This document shows positions 42,654 to 53,371 of a stretch of DNA of 64,000 bases, one piece after another. A program made the position numbers and the translations under genes. The notes beneath the pieces are model-generated. The model worked only from the letters and a program-made list of their open reading frames with translations. It was not told the DNA's origin and did no database searches. How positions within the stretch are numbered: the first letter of the stretch is position 1; every line of letters starts with the position of its first letter. This DNA comes from Portunus trituberculatus (lineage: Eukaryota > Arthropoda > Malacostraca > Decapoda > Portunidae), in the NCBI RefSeq assembly GCF_017591435.1, contig NC_059303.1, positions 885,001 to 949,000 of the forward strand, read 5' to 3'.

Positions 42654-45600
42654 CATAAAAAGGTGATAAATAATATCATTAATGTGGTGCAGGAGGAGGA
42701 AAAGACCTAGTACAAGAAATAGAGGACTTCCATAGAATTGGAAAGTTCACAAGAGAAGGTATGAGGCCAATAAGAATCAAACTTAAGTCACAAAAGGATG
42801 TAGATGAATTGGTGGAGAAGTCATGGAGGCTAGCCCAGCAGGAAACAACAAGGAAGATTTGGTTGAGAAGAGATCTCGGTGAAAAGGAAAGAGAAATGTT
42901 AAATGAGTTGAGAAAGGAGGCTTTGAAAAAAATGAAGAGAGAACAGAAGAGGAGAAGAAAGAGTTTTCTGGAGAATCTTGGATATGAGACTGAGGAAGTG
43001 GTTCATAACCCAGAAAAGTACAGCAAGAAAGGACTAAAGAAACTTACGTATGAGCGGAATGTAATGTATTCCAACATAAATGGAGTGATATCGGGATTTT
43101 AGAACTCAACGATTACTTGAGGGACAAGAACCCAGATATTGTGGGTCTTACTGAAACAAAACTGAGAGAGGAGAAGACCTGATGATGGTTGGAGAAGGAA
43201 ATATAATGTTTGGAAAAGAAATAGAGTAGGTAAGATGGGAGGAGGAGTGATGTTGCTGGTTAAAAAGATATAAAGGTGGATCAAGTGAAAGAAGGTATGG
43301 GAAAGGCAGAAGTGCTAAAGATCAGAGCAGAAACTAATGAAGGAAAAAGAGGCACTACATAGTGGTGTACGTACCACCTAAGACAAATGCATGGTCAGTA
43401 CAGGAATATGAAGAAATGATAAGTGATACAGGAACATGTCTGGAAGAAATGTTGGGTGGCTGTGAACGAACTATAATGATGGGAGATTTTAATTGTAAAG
43501 AGGTGTGTTGGGAGGACTGGTCAATGGAAGGATCAGAGACAACATGGGGAAATACACTATTGACACTGGCAATGGAAAATGTGTTAACTCAGTGGGTCAA
43601 AGAAGATACTAGGTTTGGAGGAGAGGGAGCATCGTCAAGACTGGACTTGGTCTTTAGTACAGAGCCAATGGTCATTGAGGAGATGAGGGTGGAGTGCCCT
43701 TTAGCAAAGAGTGATCATGCAGTTTTGGAGTTCAAGGTGATAGATGAAGAGAAATCTAGAAGAAATGAAGAATATAAAGTGGGAAGATGGAATTATGCCA
43801 AGACAGATTTTGGAAACCTAAAGAAATTCTTTCAAGAGACAAATTGGATGAAATTCAAGAGTGCTATGGGAGCAAATGAAAAGTGGAAGGAATTTATAAA
43901 AATATACAAAGAAGGTGAGAAAAAATTTGTACCAATAAGACAACATAGAGAAGTTGGAAAGCAGGACTGGTTTAACGATAGATGTGAAAAGGCTAGAACA
44001 AGAAAAGAGGATGCATGGAAGAGGTGGAGAAGGAAAAGACGGATTAAGCAGTGGAAAGTTACAAAAGAGCAAGAAATGAATATGTGTTGATTAGAAGAGA
44101 AGAAAGAAAGAAACAAGAAAAGGATATAATTGATAAATGTAAAGACCAACCAAGGCTTTTTACAGACATGTGAACAACAACATCAAAAATAGAGAAAGTA
44201 TTGAAAGTTTAGAAGTAAATGGAGTATGCAGTGAAGATCCCAGGAAATGGCAGAGGCTATGAATGGATGCTTTCGGAAGGTATTCACAAAGGAGACTGCT
44301 TTTGACAAACCACTGGTAATGGAACAGAAAGGGATTATGAAGGAGTTTCAAGTAACTGTGGAGGAGATCAAGAATATGATGGGGAATTTAGAAGTGAGAA
44401 AAGCTGTGGGACCTGATGGGGTATCAGGATGGATTTTAAGAGAATGCAGGGAGCAACTGGCAGAAAAAGTTTGTGAAGTAATTGATGCCTCATTAAGGGA
44501 AGGTGTAGTGCCCCAAGACTGGAAAAGAGCTAACATTGTCCCAATCTATAAATCAGGTAACAAGAGAGACCCATTGAACTATAGACCAGTGTCACTTACA
44601 AGTGTGGTAGTTAAGATGTGTGAGAGGGTGGTGAAGAATAGATGGACAGACTTCTTGGAGAAAAATGACATACTTTGTGAGTGTCAATTTGGTTTTAGAA
44701 AAGGGCGTTCATGCACGACAAACCTGATATGTTACTATTCGAGGGTGATAGATGTAATACAGGAAAGAGATGGTTGGGCTGATGGAATATATCTGGATTT
44801 AAAAAAGGCCTTTGATAAGGTACCACACCGGAGACTGATCTGGAAACTTGAAATGGTAGGAGGAGTGCATGGCAGTTTACTAAAATGGATGGAAGACTTT
44901 TAGTAGGAAGAGAAATGAGAACAATAATTAAGGACAGACCATCAGAATGGGGCTTGGTGGAGAGTGGAGTTCCACAGGGATCAGTGTTGGCACCAGTAAT
45001 GTTCGCGGTCTACATAAATGACATGGTGGATGGGGTGTCCAGTTATGTGAGCCTATTTGCAGACGATGCAAAATTGTTAAGAAAAGTGAGATGTGACAAA
45101 GATTGCGAACTACTCCAGGAAGACTTGGACAGAATATGGAAATGGAGCTGTACATGGCAAATGGAGTTCAACACGACAAAATGCAAGAAAATAGAGTTTG
45201 GCAAGAGTGAAAGAAGAATCAGGAATATGTACAAGATAGGAAATGAAGACATAAAAACACAGTCATGAAGAAAAAGACCTTGGGGTGACAATTACCAATG
45301 ACCTATCGCCAGAGAGACATATAAACAAAATAATTGGAGAAGTATTGAACTTATTGAGGAACATAAGAGTGGCGTTCGTATATTTAGATGAAGAAATGAT
45401 GAAGAAAATAATTACTGCAATGATAAGACCGAGGCTTGAATATGCAACAATACAGTGGGCTCGAACTTAAAGAAACACATAAGGAAACTAGAGAAAGTAC
45501 AGAGGGCTGCAACAAAAATGGTGCCTGACTTAAGAGATTTGACTTATGAAGACAGACTGAAAAGAATGCAACTTCCGACCCTGGAAAACAGAAGAGAAAG

Positions 45601-45919
45601 GGAGACCTGATAGCAATATACAGAGTGATGATTGGCATGGAAAAATGGATAGGGAAGATCTGTGTATGTGGAATGAAAGAATGTCGAGAGGGCATGGGAA
45701 AAAACTAAAAATGGCCACTTATAGGAGAGATGTGAAAAAATATAGCTTCCCTCATAGAAGGGTGGAAGCATGGAATAGTTTAGATGTGGAAGTGGTCAAC
45801 GCAAGGAATATTCATGATTTTAAGAAAAAGCTGGGCATTAATAGATATGGAGACGGGACAACACAAGCATAGCTCTTTTCCCGTATGTTACAATTAGGTA
45901 AATACAATTAGGTAAATAC
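42653..45919 (+). mobile_element. LINE-A copy 5, best-preserved ORF2 of the array
   Basis: Starts inside the ORF1 RRM-like domain after the deletion junction and ends in the AGGTAAATAC tail at 45919. ORF1 remnant 42761-43070 has MRPIRIKLKSQKDVDE and IWLRRDLGEKE. In this copy ORF1 and the ORF2 start read through in one frame, ending at 43102, because of an indel near 42940. A short CACACTACACATAC stretch separates its tail from the SINE at 45934. Confidence 0.93.
43067..45872 (+). pseudogene. LINE-A5 ORF2: endonuclease-reverse transcriptase
   Basis: Long open pieces: 43362-44090 (endonuclease with YVPPKTNAW, MMGDFNCKEVCWEDW, RLDLVFSTEP and KSDHAVLEF, then the basic linker), 44247-44903 (GPDGVSGWILRECREQL, YRPVSLTSVVVKMCE, QFGFRKGRSCTTNL, YLDLKKAFDKVPH), 44885-45268 (SGVPQGSVLAPVMF, SLFADDAKLL), 45285-45470 (DLSPERHINKI, RPRLEYATIQW) and 45645-45872 (KYSFPHRRVEAWNSL, ending RYGDGTTQA). 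The full set of catalytic residues is present; only frame breaks prevent function. These lie near 43180, 43350, 44090, 44895, 45265, 45465 and 45600. The stop at 45870-45872 lies in the 3' hairpin. Confidence 0.87.
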
Positions 45920-45933
45920 ACACACTACACATA

Positions 45934-46219
45934 CTGGTAGCTCAGTGGTTAGAGCGCTGGCTTCAAAAGCCAGAGGACCGGGGTTCGATTCCCCGGCCGG
46001 GTGGAGATATTTGGGTGTCTCCTTTGACGTGTAGCCCCTGTTCACCTAGCAGTGAGTAGGTACGGGATGTAAATAAAGGAGTTGTGACCTTGTTGTCCCG
46101 GTGTGTGGTGTGTGCCTGGTCTCAGGCCTATCCAAAGATTGGAAATAACGAGCTCTGAGCTCGTTCCGTAGGGTAAAGTCTGGCTGTCTCGTCAGAGACT
46201 GCAGCAGATCAAACAGCAA
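45934..46219 (+). mobile_element. SINE-1, tRNA-derived with conserved central domain
   Basis: Head: TAGCTCAGTGGTTAGAGC (box A), an anticodon-like hairpin CTGGC/GCCAG and GGTTCGATTCC (box B, 45982-45992). There is no acceptor stem, so it is not a tRNA gene. Body: TTCACCTAGCAGTGAGTAGG (46039-46058), GGTGTGTGGTGTGTGCCTGG and a GAGCTCTGAGCTC palindrome (46150), ending in an AC run. The same body occurs with another tRNA head in SINE-2 at 54.7 kb. Sits directly behind the LINE-A5 tail. Confidence 0.88.
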
Positions 46220-46388
46220 AACACACACACACACAAGATTAGAATAGGTTAGGTTAAGATAATTTAATATTCTGACACACACACACACACACATAAGATT
46301 AGATTAGGTTAACATAACTTAATATTCTGACACACACACACACACACAAGATTAGAATAGGTTAGGTTAAGATAATTTAATATTCTCA

Positions 46389-46421
<33 letters not shown>
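46220..46421. repeat. Three-unit minisatellite ending in (CA)n
   Basis: About 55-bp units made of (AC)n plus AAGATTAGAATAGGTTAGG and AATTTAATATTCT: 46220-46274, 46275-46329 and 46330-46387. Units 1 and 3 are nearly identical and unit 2 differs slightly. A (CA)n run (46388-46420) leads into LINE-C. Confidence 0.92.
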
Positions 46422-46424
<3 letters not shown>

Positions 46425-49198
46425 ATGTATGGATTACCTAAGAAATAACGAACCGGACATAATGTGTGTAGTGGAAACAAAGCTAAGGCCCGAAATAAAG
46501 CTAGACTGGTTTGTTGTAAAACACTACAAGTATGGAGAAATGATAGAAAAAATAACGGAGGTGGTGGTATAATGGTTCTTACTAAGGAAGATCTGATAGT
46601 GAAGGAGGTGAACTATAGTAAGGGAAATGAGGAAGTGATAAGTATGCTTATAACAGATGGCAAGAGGGACATTAATATTATAACAGTATACATACCACCC
46701 AGAACCAGTGATTGGGAATATGAACAGTACCAAATGGTGATGAGAAATACTCTAGACAGAATGAAGCAAGAACTCATCAGAAAGGATAGAGTGATGATAA
46801 TTGGAGACTTTAATTGCAAGGAAATAGTGTGGGAAGACTACAAAGTGGTGAATGGTGGTGAGTGGGCAGAAGAATTGTTAAAGGTAGCAACAAATAACTT
46901 GATGACACAGTGGGTGAGATCACCAACAAGGTGCAGGGGACAAGATGTTGCAGCAAGGTTGGATTTGGTATTTACCAGGGGAATCTCTCTAAAAGAGGAA
47001 ATTGAACATGAAAGTCCCTTGGGGAAAAGCAATCATAATGTCCTAAGCTTTGAGCTGGATACGGAATTAAGCACAAATAAGATTGTGGAACACATGGAGG
47101 AAAAATTAAATTATACTAGGGCAAATTATAACCATATAAGGGAGTTCTTTAATGAAATTGACTGGTCCGTGGTATACCAGGAAAGGGATATGCAATTGAA
47201 ATACGATAAATTTATGGATTTGCATAACTCTGCTGTGAAAAAGTTTGTGCCATATCACAGAAAGAGGACTTTAAATAATAAACAGTGGTTTAAAAGAAAT
47301 TGTGAAGAAGCAAAAAAGAACAAAGAAAAGGCATGGAAGAAACTTGAGAAAAACAGTGATGTATTATCAAGGGAAGTCTACAAAACAGCAAGAAATAGAT
47401 ATGTTGAAGTAAGGAGAACAGCACAGAAGGAATATGAACAGAGGGTGGTGGAAAACTGTGATAGTGACCCACGAATGTTTTACAAATTCATAAATGGAAA
47501 ACTAAATAAAAGGGAGGCAATAGAAAAGGTAAAAAACAGGGAAGAAGTATATGAAGATGCTGGAGATATAGCTGAAATTTTGAACAACAACTTTTGCAAA
47601 GTGTTTACAAAGGAGGAGCATTTTATGGGAGGAAGGCCTACGGAAATAAAGCAAATGCAGGACATCATGGTTACTAAGGAAGATGTAAGGAAAATTATAA
47701 GTAATCTGGATATTAATAAATCAATGGGGACTGACGGCATATCTGGGATCAATTGTTGAACCCCGTATTTGATATTGTGGAAACCTCCATACAAACAGGA
47801 TTAGTCCCGAAAGAGTGGAAAAGAGCTGACATTGTGCCTATATATAAGAATGGTAGTAGAATGGAACCGTTAAATTATAGACCAGTATCGTTGACTAGTA
47901 TATTGTGCAAGGTATGTGAAGAAGTAATTAAAGCTAAGTGGAGTGAGTATCTAGAAAGTGAAAACATTCTGAGTGAAAGGCAGTTTGGTTTCAGAAAAGG
48001 AAGATCGTGTGTATCCAATCTATTATGTTTTTATTCAAGAGTAACTGACATACTACAACATAGAGAGGGATGGGTGGATGCTATCTACCTGGACCTGAGA
48101 AAGGCCTTTGATAAAGTACCACACAATAGACTGATGTGGAAACTAAAGATGATTGGAGGAGTAAATGATAAACTAGCAAAATGGATGGAAAATTACTTAA
48201 TGGGAAGAGAAATGAGAACAGTGGTGAGAGGAAGGAAGTCCGAGTGGAAGAAGGTAACCAGTGGAGTTCCACAAGGGTCAGTGCTGGGTCCCATCATGTT
48301 TTTTATTTATGTTAATGATATGCCAGTAGGAATTGACAGTTATATGAACATGTTCGTGGACGATACTAAAATTATGAGGAGAGTAAAGAATGTGGAAGAT
48401 TGTAACAAGTTACAGGAAGATCTTGATAAAATATATGAGTGGAGAAAGGAGTGGCAGATGGAATTTAATATAGACATGACCCATTTTATGAAAATGGGAA
48501 GAAGCAGATACAGACCAAACAGGGATTACAGGCTGGGTGATGAGAAAATTAAAGAGACCAATGAGGAGAAAGACTTAGGAGTAACCGTGCAAAACACCTT
48601 GTCACCAGAGAAACACATTAACAAGATTTTTTTTGAAAACATACAACATGCTTCAAAATATTGGCCTTGCATTCCACTACCTAGATGAAGGAATGATGAA
48701 GAAGATATTATGCACCTTAATAAGACCCCAGTTAGAATATGCAGCATGTGTCTGGTCACCGCATATGAAGAAAAATGTGAAGAAGGTGGAAAGGGTACAG
48801 AGGCTGGCAACAAGGATGGTACCAGGACTCAGGAGTTAGACTATGAGGAAAGACTGAGGAAGCTGGGGTTGACCACATTAGAAGAGAGAAGAACAAGAGG
48901 AGACATGATAACAATGTATAAATTGGTGAACAAGATTGACATACTGGATAGAGAGTTGATAAAGGTGACCACAAGTAATCATCTCCAAGGACATGGAAAA
49001 AGCTAATAAAGGACATCTGTCTAAATGACGTGAGAAAATACAGTTTCCCGCATCGTAGCATTGATAAGTGGAATAAACTGAGCAGTGATGTCGTTGACGC
49101 GTGTGTGTCAACCAGATGAAAGAGAGATATGACAGGAATGGACAAGGAGACAGGACACAGAGAGCTTAGCTGGGGCCCTGTAATACACAAATAGGTAA

Positions 49199-49202
<4 letters not shown>
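46421..49202 (+). mobile_element. LINE-C, 5'-truncated, (CA)n at both ends
   Basis: A third CR1/L2-like family. The copy starts in the first endonuclease block (MDYLRNNEPD-like) directly after a (CA)n run and ends with AAATAGGTAAATAC at 49202, directly followed by (AC)24. The 3' hairpin is ACAGG/CCTGT. Both flanks being CA repeats is what insertion into a CA tract would leave. Confidence 0.9.
46464..49030 (+). pseudogene. LINE-C ORF2: endonuclease-reverse transcriptase
   Basis: The frame 46464-47759 (431 residues) covers the endonuclease: GGGGIMVLTKEDL, TVYIPPRTSDW, IIGDFNCKEIVWEDY, RLDLVFTRG and GKSNHNVLSF. The last block is normally SDH; here Asp is Asn, which would weaken catalysis. RT starts SMGTDGISGI and, after a frameshift near 47750, runs to 48688 with YRPVSLTSILCKVCE, FGFRKGRSCVSNLL, YLDLRKAFDKVPH, SGVPQGSVLGP and MFVDDTKIM (Val in place of Ala in FADD). 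C-terminal blocks RPQLEYAACVW and LEERRTRGDMI follow at 48718-48900. Two further breaks occur near 48640 and 48835. Confidence 0.9.

Positions 49203-49248
<46 letters not shown>
49201..49248. repeat. (AC)n after LINE-C
   Basis: Twenty-four AC units. Confidence 0.98.
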
Positions 49249-49250
<2 letters not shown>

Positions 49251-49296
49251 CAGGCCCTGTAAAACTACAACTAGGTAAATACAACTAGGTAAATAC
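49249..49296 (+). mobile_element. 48-bp LINE-B/D tail fragment inside (CA)n
   Basis: CCCAGGCCCTGTAAAACTAC, then two ACAACTAGGTAAAT units. This is the last 48 bases of a LINE-B or D element (right arm of the hairpin onward) with (CA)n on both sides: an extremely truncated insertion. Confidence 0.9.
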
Positions 49297-49312
49297 ACAC
49301 ACACACACACAC
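49295..49312. repeat. (AC)n before LINE-B3
   Basis: Nine AC units between the 48-bp tail fragment and LINE-B3. Confidence 0.95.
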
Positions 49313-51879
49313 AGAGAAAAAAATGGAGCAAGTTTAACTTAAAATGATAAGAACAAGAGATTAAAAATGATGTATACGAACATAGATGGGGTTTTATCAA
49401 GTAAATTAGAATTAAGAGATTACATAAAGAAAGAAGAACCGGATATTGTATGCCTTGTTGAAACAAAATTAAATGAGGCAATAAAAATAGACATGGATAA
49501 TAGGTATAATATATGTAGGAAAGACAGAGTGGTTAAAGGAAGAGGAGGAGTCATGATGTTAAGGAAGGAGATAGTGGTAAACCAAGTGGAGTGTGGGGAA
49601 GGAAAAGATATTAAGATACATATTAATAAAAAAGAGTTAACAATCATTGGAACATATGTGCCACCAAAAACAAATTCATGAACCAATCAAGAATATAAAG
49701 ACATGATAAATGACACAATAAGGAGCCTAACGAGAATCATTAAAGAAAGGAGAAAAGTGATATTAGTAGGAGATTTCAACTGTAAGGAGGTGGACTGGGA
49801 AAATTATGAAAGTGGTATGGGAGAAGAAGCCTGGGGAGATAGATTCCTAAATCTAATGATAGATAATATGATGGACCAAAGAGTAAAGGAAAACACAAGA
49901 TTCAGAGGAAACGATGAGGCAGCGAGATTGGACCTAGTTTTTACAAGGGGTATACAAATGAATGACGATATATGATATAAGTGCCCATTGGGAAAGAGTG
50001 ACCAATGTAATATTAGAAATGAATATAGAAGAGGGAAAGGAAGATAGAGACGAATCATACAAAGAAGACCAATTAAACTACAGAAAGGCTGATATTGAGA
50101 TCTTCAAGAACTATTTTAAAAGCGTTACCTGGGAGGAGATGGATAACTCAGAGAGGGTGCAAGAGAAATATAACTTATTTTTGGAAATATACAAAACAGG
50201 AGTCAGGGAATATGTCCCAAAATATAGACCTAAAGAAGAAGGAAAGAAAGATTGGCTTAATGCAAGGTGTGCTAAGGCAAAGGAAAAAAGAGATGGAGCA
50301 TGGAAAAGGTGGAGGAGAAATAGAAATCCAGAAAATAAGGAAAAGCAGCGAGAAATGAATATGCTAAGGTGAGGAAGGAAGAGGAAAGGAAGTATGAAAA
50401 GGACATTGTAAAAAAAATGTAAACAGCAACCAAAATTGTTCTACAGATTCATAATGGAAAATAAGGCAAAAAGAAACAATAGAAAGGTTAAAAGGAGAGA
50501 ACAGAATGGTGGAAGACCCAAAAAGTATGGCAGAAGTGTTAAATAGTAAATTTCAGGAGGTCTTCACTAAGGAATCCAAATTCGAAACACCACAGGGTAA
50601 TAGAGAGACAGTCTATATGAAAGAGATTAAAGTAACCAAGCTTAAAATAAAAGGGTTGATGATGGAATTAGATGAAGAGAAGGCAATGGGACCGGATGAA
50701 GTCTCAGGCATAATATTAAAAGAATGTAGGGAAGAACTAGCAAGTCCTATATATATCATAAAATCCTCAATAGAAAATGGAACAGTACCAGTAGAATGGA
50801 AAAGAGCTGAGGTGGTTCCCATATATAAGAAAGGAAGGAAGGAAGAACCTTTAAATTACAGGCTGGTATCACTAACTAGTGTAATATGCAAGATGTGTGA
50901 AGGAGTAATAAAGAAACAATGGATCGAGTTTCTTGAAGACAACAAATTATTATCATATAGCCAATTTGGTCTTAGAAAAGGTCGGTCGTATGTAACAAAT
51001 TTACTGAGTTTCTTCTCTAGAATAGTTGATAAAGTACAAGAGAGAGAGGAATGGATTGACTGTATTTATTTAGATTTAAGAATGGCATTTGATAAAGTGC
51101 CACATGAAAGTTTACTGTGGAAGTTAGAGGAGAAGGGTGGCTTAAAAGGAAGCACATTGAGATGGATGGAAAATTATTTGAGGGCAAGAGAAATAAGGAC
51201 AGTAGTTAAAGATATGAAGTCCAAGTGGAGAGCAGTAGAAAGCGGAGTGCCACAGGGGTCAGTATATGCGCCAATACTTTTTCTTATATATATAAACGAC
51301 ATGCCAGAGGAAGTGAACAGCTACATAAATGTGTTTGCGGATTATGTGAAACTGTGCAGAGTTATAAAGCAAATAAAGGATCGTGAAATACTGCAGGAAG
51401 ACCTAAATTAGATCTGGAAATGAAGTAAAAAGTGGGAAATGGAATTCAATGTGGACAAAAGCCATGTCATGGAAGTGGGAAAGAGTGAAAGATGACCAGT
51501 GGAAATCTATAAGATGGGAGATGGAGTAGAACTAGAGAAAGTAAAAAAGGAAAAGGACTTGGGAGTGACGATGGAAGAAAACAATTGACCGGTAAGCCAT
51601 ATTGATAGAATTTCAGAGTGACATATAATTTGCTAAGGAATATTGGATTAGCATTTTACTACATGGACAAAGAAATGAAGAAATTGATAAGCACTATAAT
51701 AAGAGTATGCAGGAATTGTGTGGACCCCTCATAAAAAGAAACACATAAGGAAGTTGGAGAGACTACAAAAAATGGCTACAAGAATCGTTCCAGAATTTGA
51801 AGGGATGACATATAAAGAGAGACTAAAGGCTGTGGATCTACCAACCCTGGAACAGAGAAGGGAGAGAGGGGATCTGATA
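49313..51879 (+). mobile_element. LINE-B copy 3, both ends truncated
   Basis: Begins at the end of ORF1 (matching 57541 of LINE-B4) immediately after (CA)n. It covers the whole ORF2 up to the RRERGDLI block (51870), where it stops. The 3' hairpin and tail are missing. Confidence 0.9.
49367..51879 (+). pseudogene. LINE-B3 ORF2: endonuclease-reverse transcriptase
   Basis: Starts MMYTNIDGVLSSKLELRDY (49364-49367), which fixes the ORF2 start for this family. Endonuclease: CLVETKLNE, GTYVPPKTNS, LVGDFNCKEVDWENYE (49768), RLDLVFTRG. RT frame 50506-51411: GPDEVSGIILKECRE, YRLVSLTSVICKMCE, FGLRKGRSYVTNLL, YLDLRMAFDKVPH, SGVPQGSVYAP and NVFADYVKLC, where the second Asp of FADD has become Tyr, a disabling change. 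C-terminal MVPEF- and LEQRRERGDLI-type blocks at 51718-51879. Many breaks are TGG to TGA/TAG or CGA to TGA, typical of ageing by transitions (for example 49679, 51409, 51421, 51493). Confidence 0.87.
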
Positions 51880-52156
51880 AGGGACATCTTGGGAGAATAT
51901 TTTTTATTTTTGTAACCCATCAACTTATTTATAAGAGGAAAGTATTAAAGAGAATGTTAGTATTGTGTGTTAGTGAGTGTGAGATGGCAGCACGGGTGGC
52001 GACGCGCGGCACAGCGATCAGCTGATCTTTGTTATGGTAAGATGCGTGAGTGTAGGGTGGTGATTGTGGACATAATTTCACTTCTATTCAAGTATCCGGC
52101 AACTTCTGGTATCCGGCATGTCGGCGATCCCGTTGATGCCGAATAAGAGGGCTTTT
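51880..52156. other. Unassigned spacer with TATCCGGCA repeats
   Basis: Separates two LINE-B copies. TATCCGGCA occurs at 52093 and 52110, reminiscent of subterminal sequences in pogo-like MITEs, but no matching far end was found. Contains GCGATCAGCTGATC at 52014. No gene seen. Confidence 0.45.
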
Positions 52157-53371
52157 ATTGTACTAAAATCAGAAGCAGCAACAGAAGGAATATTATATAG
52201 AACAACTAAACTCAGAGAAACAGAAGGTTGCAAGGATATATATATATATAAAGAAAAATAGAAATGAGTAAGAAAGGAAGAGATACGACGAACTGGCAAC
52301 AGCAGTAAGGGAAAAAAATAATGAAAGGTCAGAAGAGGAAAAAAAGGCATTTTTTTGGAGAATTCTAGGAGACAGGATAAGGAAATGGTATATAAAAAAG
52401 AAGGAAGAGGAAAAAGTGGACCAAGTTTAACTAAAAGTGATAGAGGCAAGAGACTAAAAATGATGTGTATGAACATAGACGGGGTTTTATCAAGTAAATT
52501 AGAATTAAGAGATTATATAAAGAAAGAAGAACCAGAACAAACTAAATGAGGAAATCAAAATAGACTTGGATAATAGGTATAATGTATGGAGAAGAGACAG
52601 AGTGGGTAGAGGAGGAGGAGGAGTCATGATAATGTTAAGGAAGGAGATAGTGGTAAACCAAGTGGAATGTGGGGAAGGAAAAGCAGAAGTATTGTATGTT
52701 AAGATGCATATTAATAAAAGAGTTAACAATCATTGTAACATATGTGCATCCAAAAACAAATTCATGGATCAATCAAGAATATAAAGATATGATAGGTGAC
52801 ACAATAAGGAGTCTAATGAGAATCATTAAAGAAAGGAGAAAAGTGATATTAGTAGGAGATTGCAACTGTAAAGAAGTGGAATTATGAAAGTGGTATGGGG
52901 GAAGAAGCCTGGGGAGAAAGATTCCTGAACCTAATGATAGATAATATGATGAACCAAAGAGTAAAGGAAAACACAAGATTCAGAGGAAACGATGAGGCGG
53001 TGAGATTGGACCTAGTTTTTACAAGGGGTATACAAATGAATGATTATATAAGATATAAGTGCCCATTGGGAAAGAGTGACCATGTAATATTAGAAATGGA
53101 TATAGAAGAGGGAAAGGAAGATAGAGATGAATCATACAAAGGAGACTGATTAAATTACAGAAAGGCTGATATTGAAAATCTCAAGAACTACTTCAAATAC
53201 GTTAACTGGGAGGAGATGGAAAACTCAGAGACAGTGCAAGAGAAGTATAACTTATTTTTGGAAATTAACAAAACAGGAGTCAGGGAATATGTCCTGAAAT
53301 ATAGACCTAAAGAAGAAGGAAAAAAAGATTGGTTTGACGCAAGGTGTGGTAGCGCAAAGGAGAAAAGAGAT
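52157..53371 (+). mobile_element. LINE-B copy 3b, ORF1 end to endonuclease
   Basis: Plus-strand fragment: ORF1 end (ILYRTTKLRETEGCKD at about 52187, FFWRILGDRIRKWYIKKK at about 52350), ORF2 start MMCMNIDGVLSSKLELRDY (52459), GGGGVMIMLRKEIVV, LVGDCNCKEVE (52852; the GDFN block reads GDCN), RLDLVFTRGIQ, KSDHVILEMD (53073) and the linker. It stops at 53371 where LINE-I begins on the other strand. A deletion near 52875 and a TGA at 53147 break the frame. Confidence 0.87.

Noticed and set aside
42761..43102. Natural ORF1-ORF2 fusion in LINE-A5
   Set aside because: The join depends on an indel near 42940; other copies and LINE-B show separate ORF1 end and ORF2 start.
33757..45919. CRISPR-like array from evenly spaced repeats
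   Set aside because: Units are 3.3-3.6 kb LINE copies with coding domains; no short repeats with unique spacers.
45934..46000. tRNA gene with a Leu-like CAA anticodon loop
   Set aside because: D, anticodon and T arms are there, but no acceptor stem pairs, and a SINE body follows directly.
46240..46260. Telomeric (TTAGG)n sequence
   Set aside because: Only about two units per minisatellite repeat (AGGTTAGGTTA); too short to mean anything telomeric.
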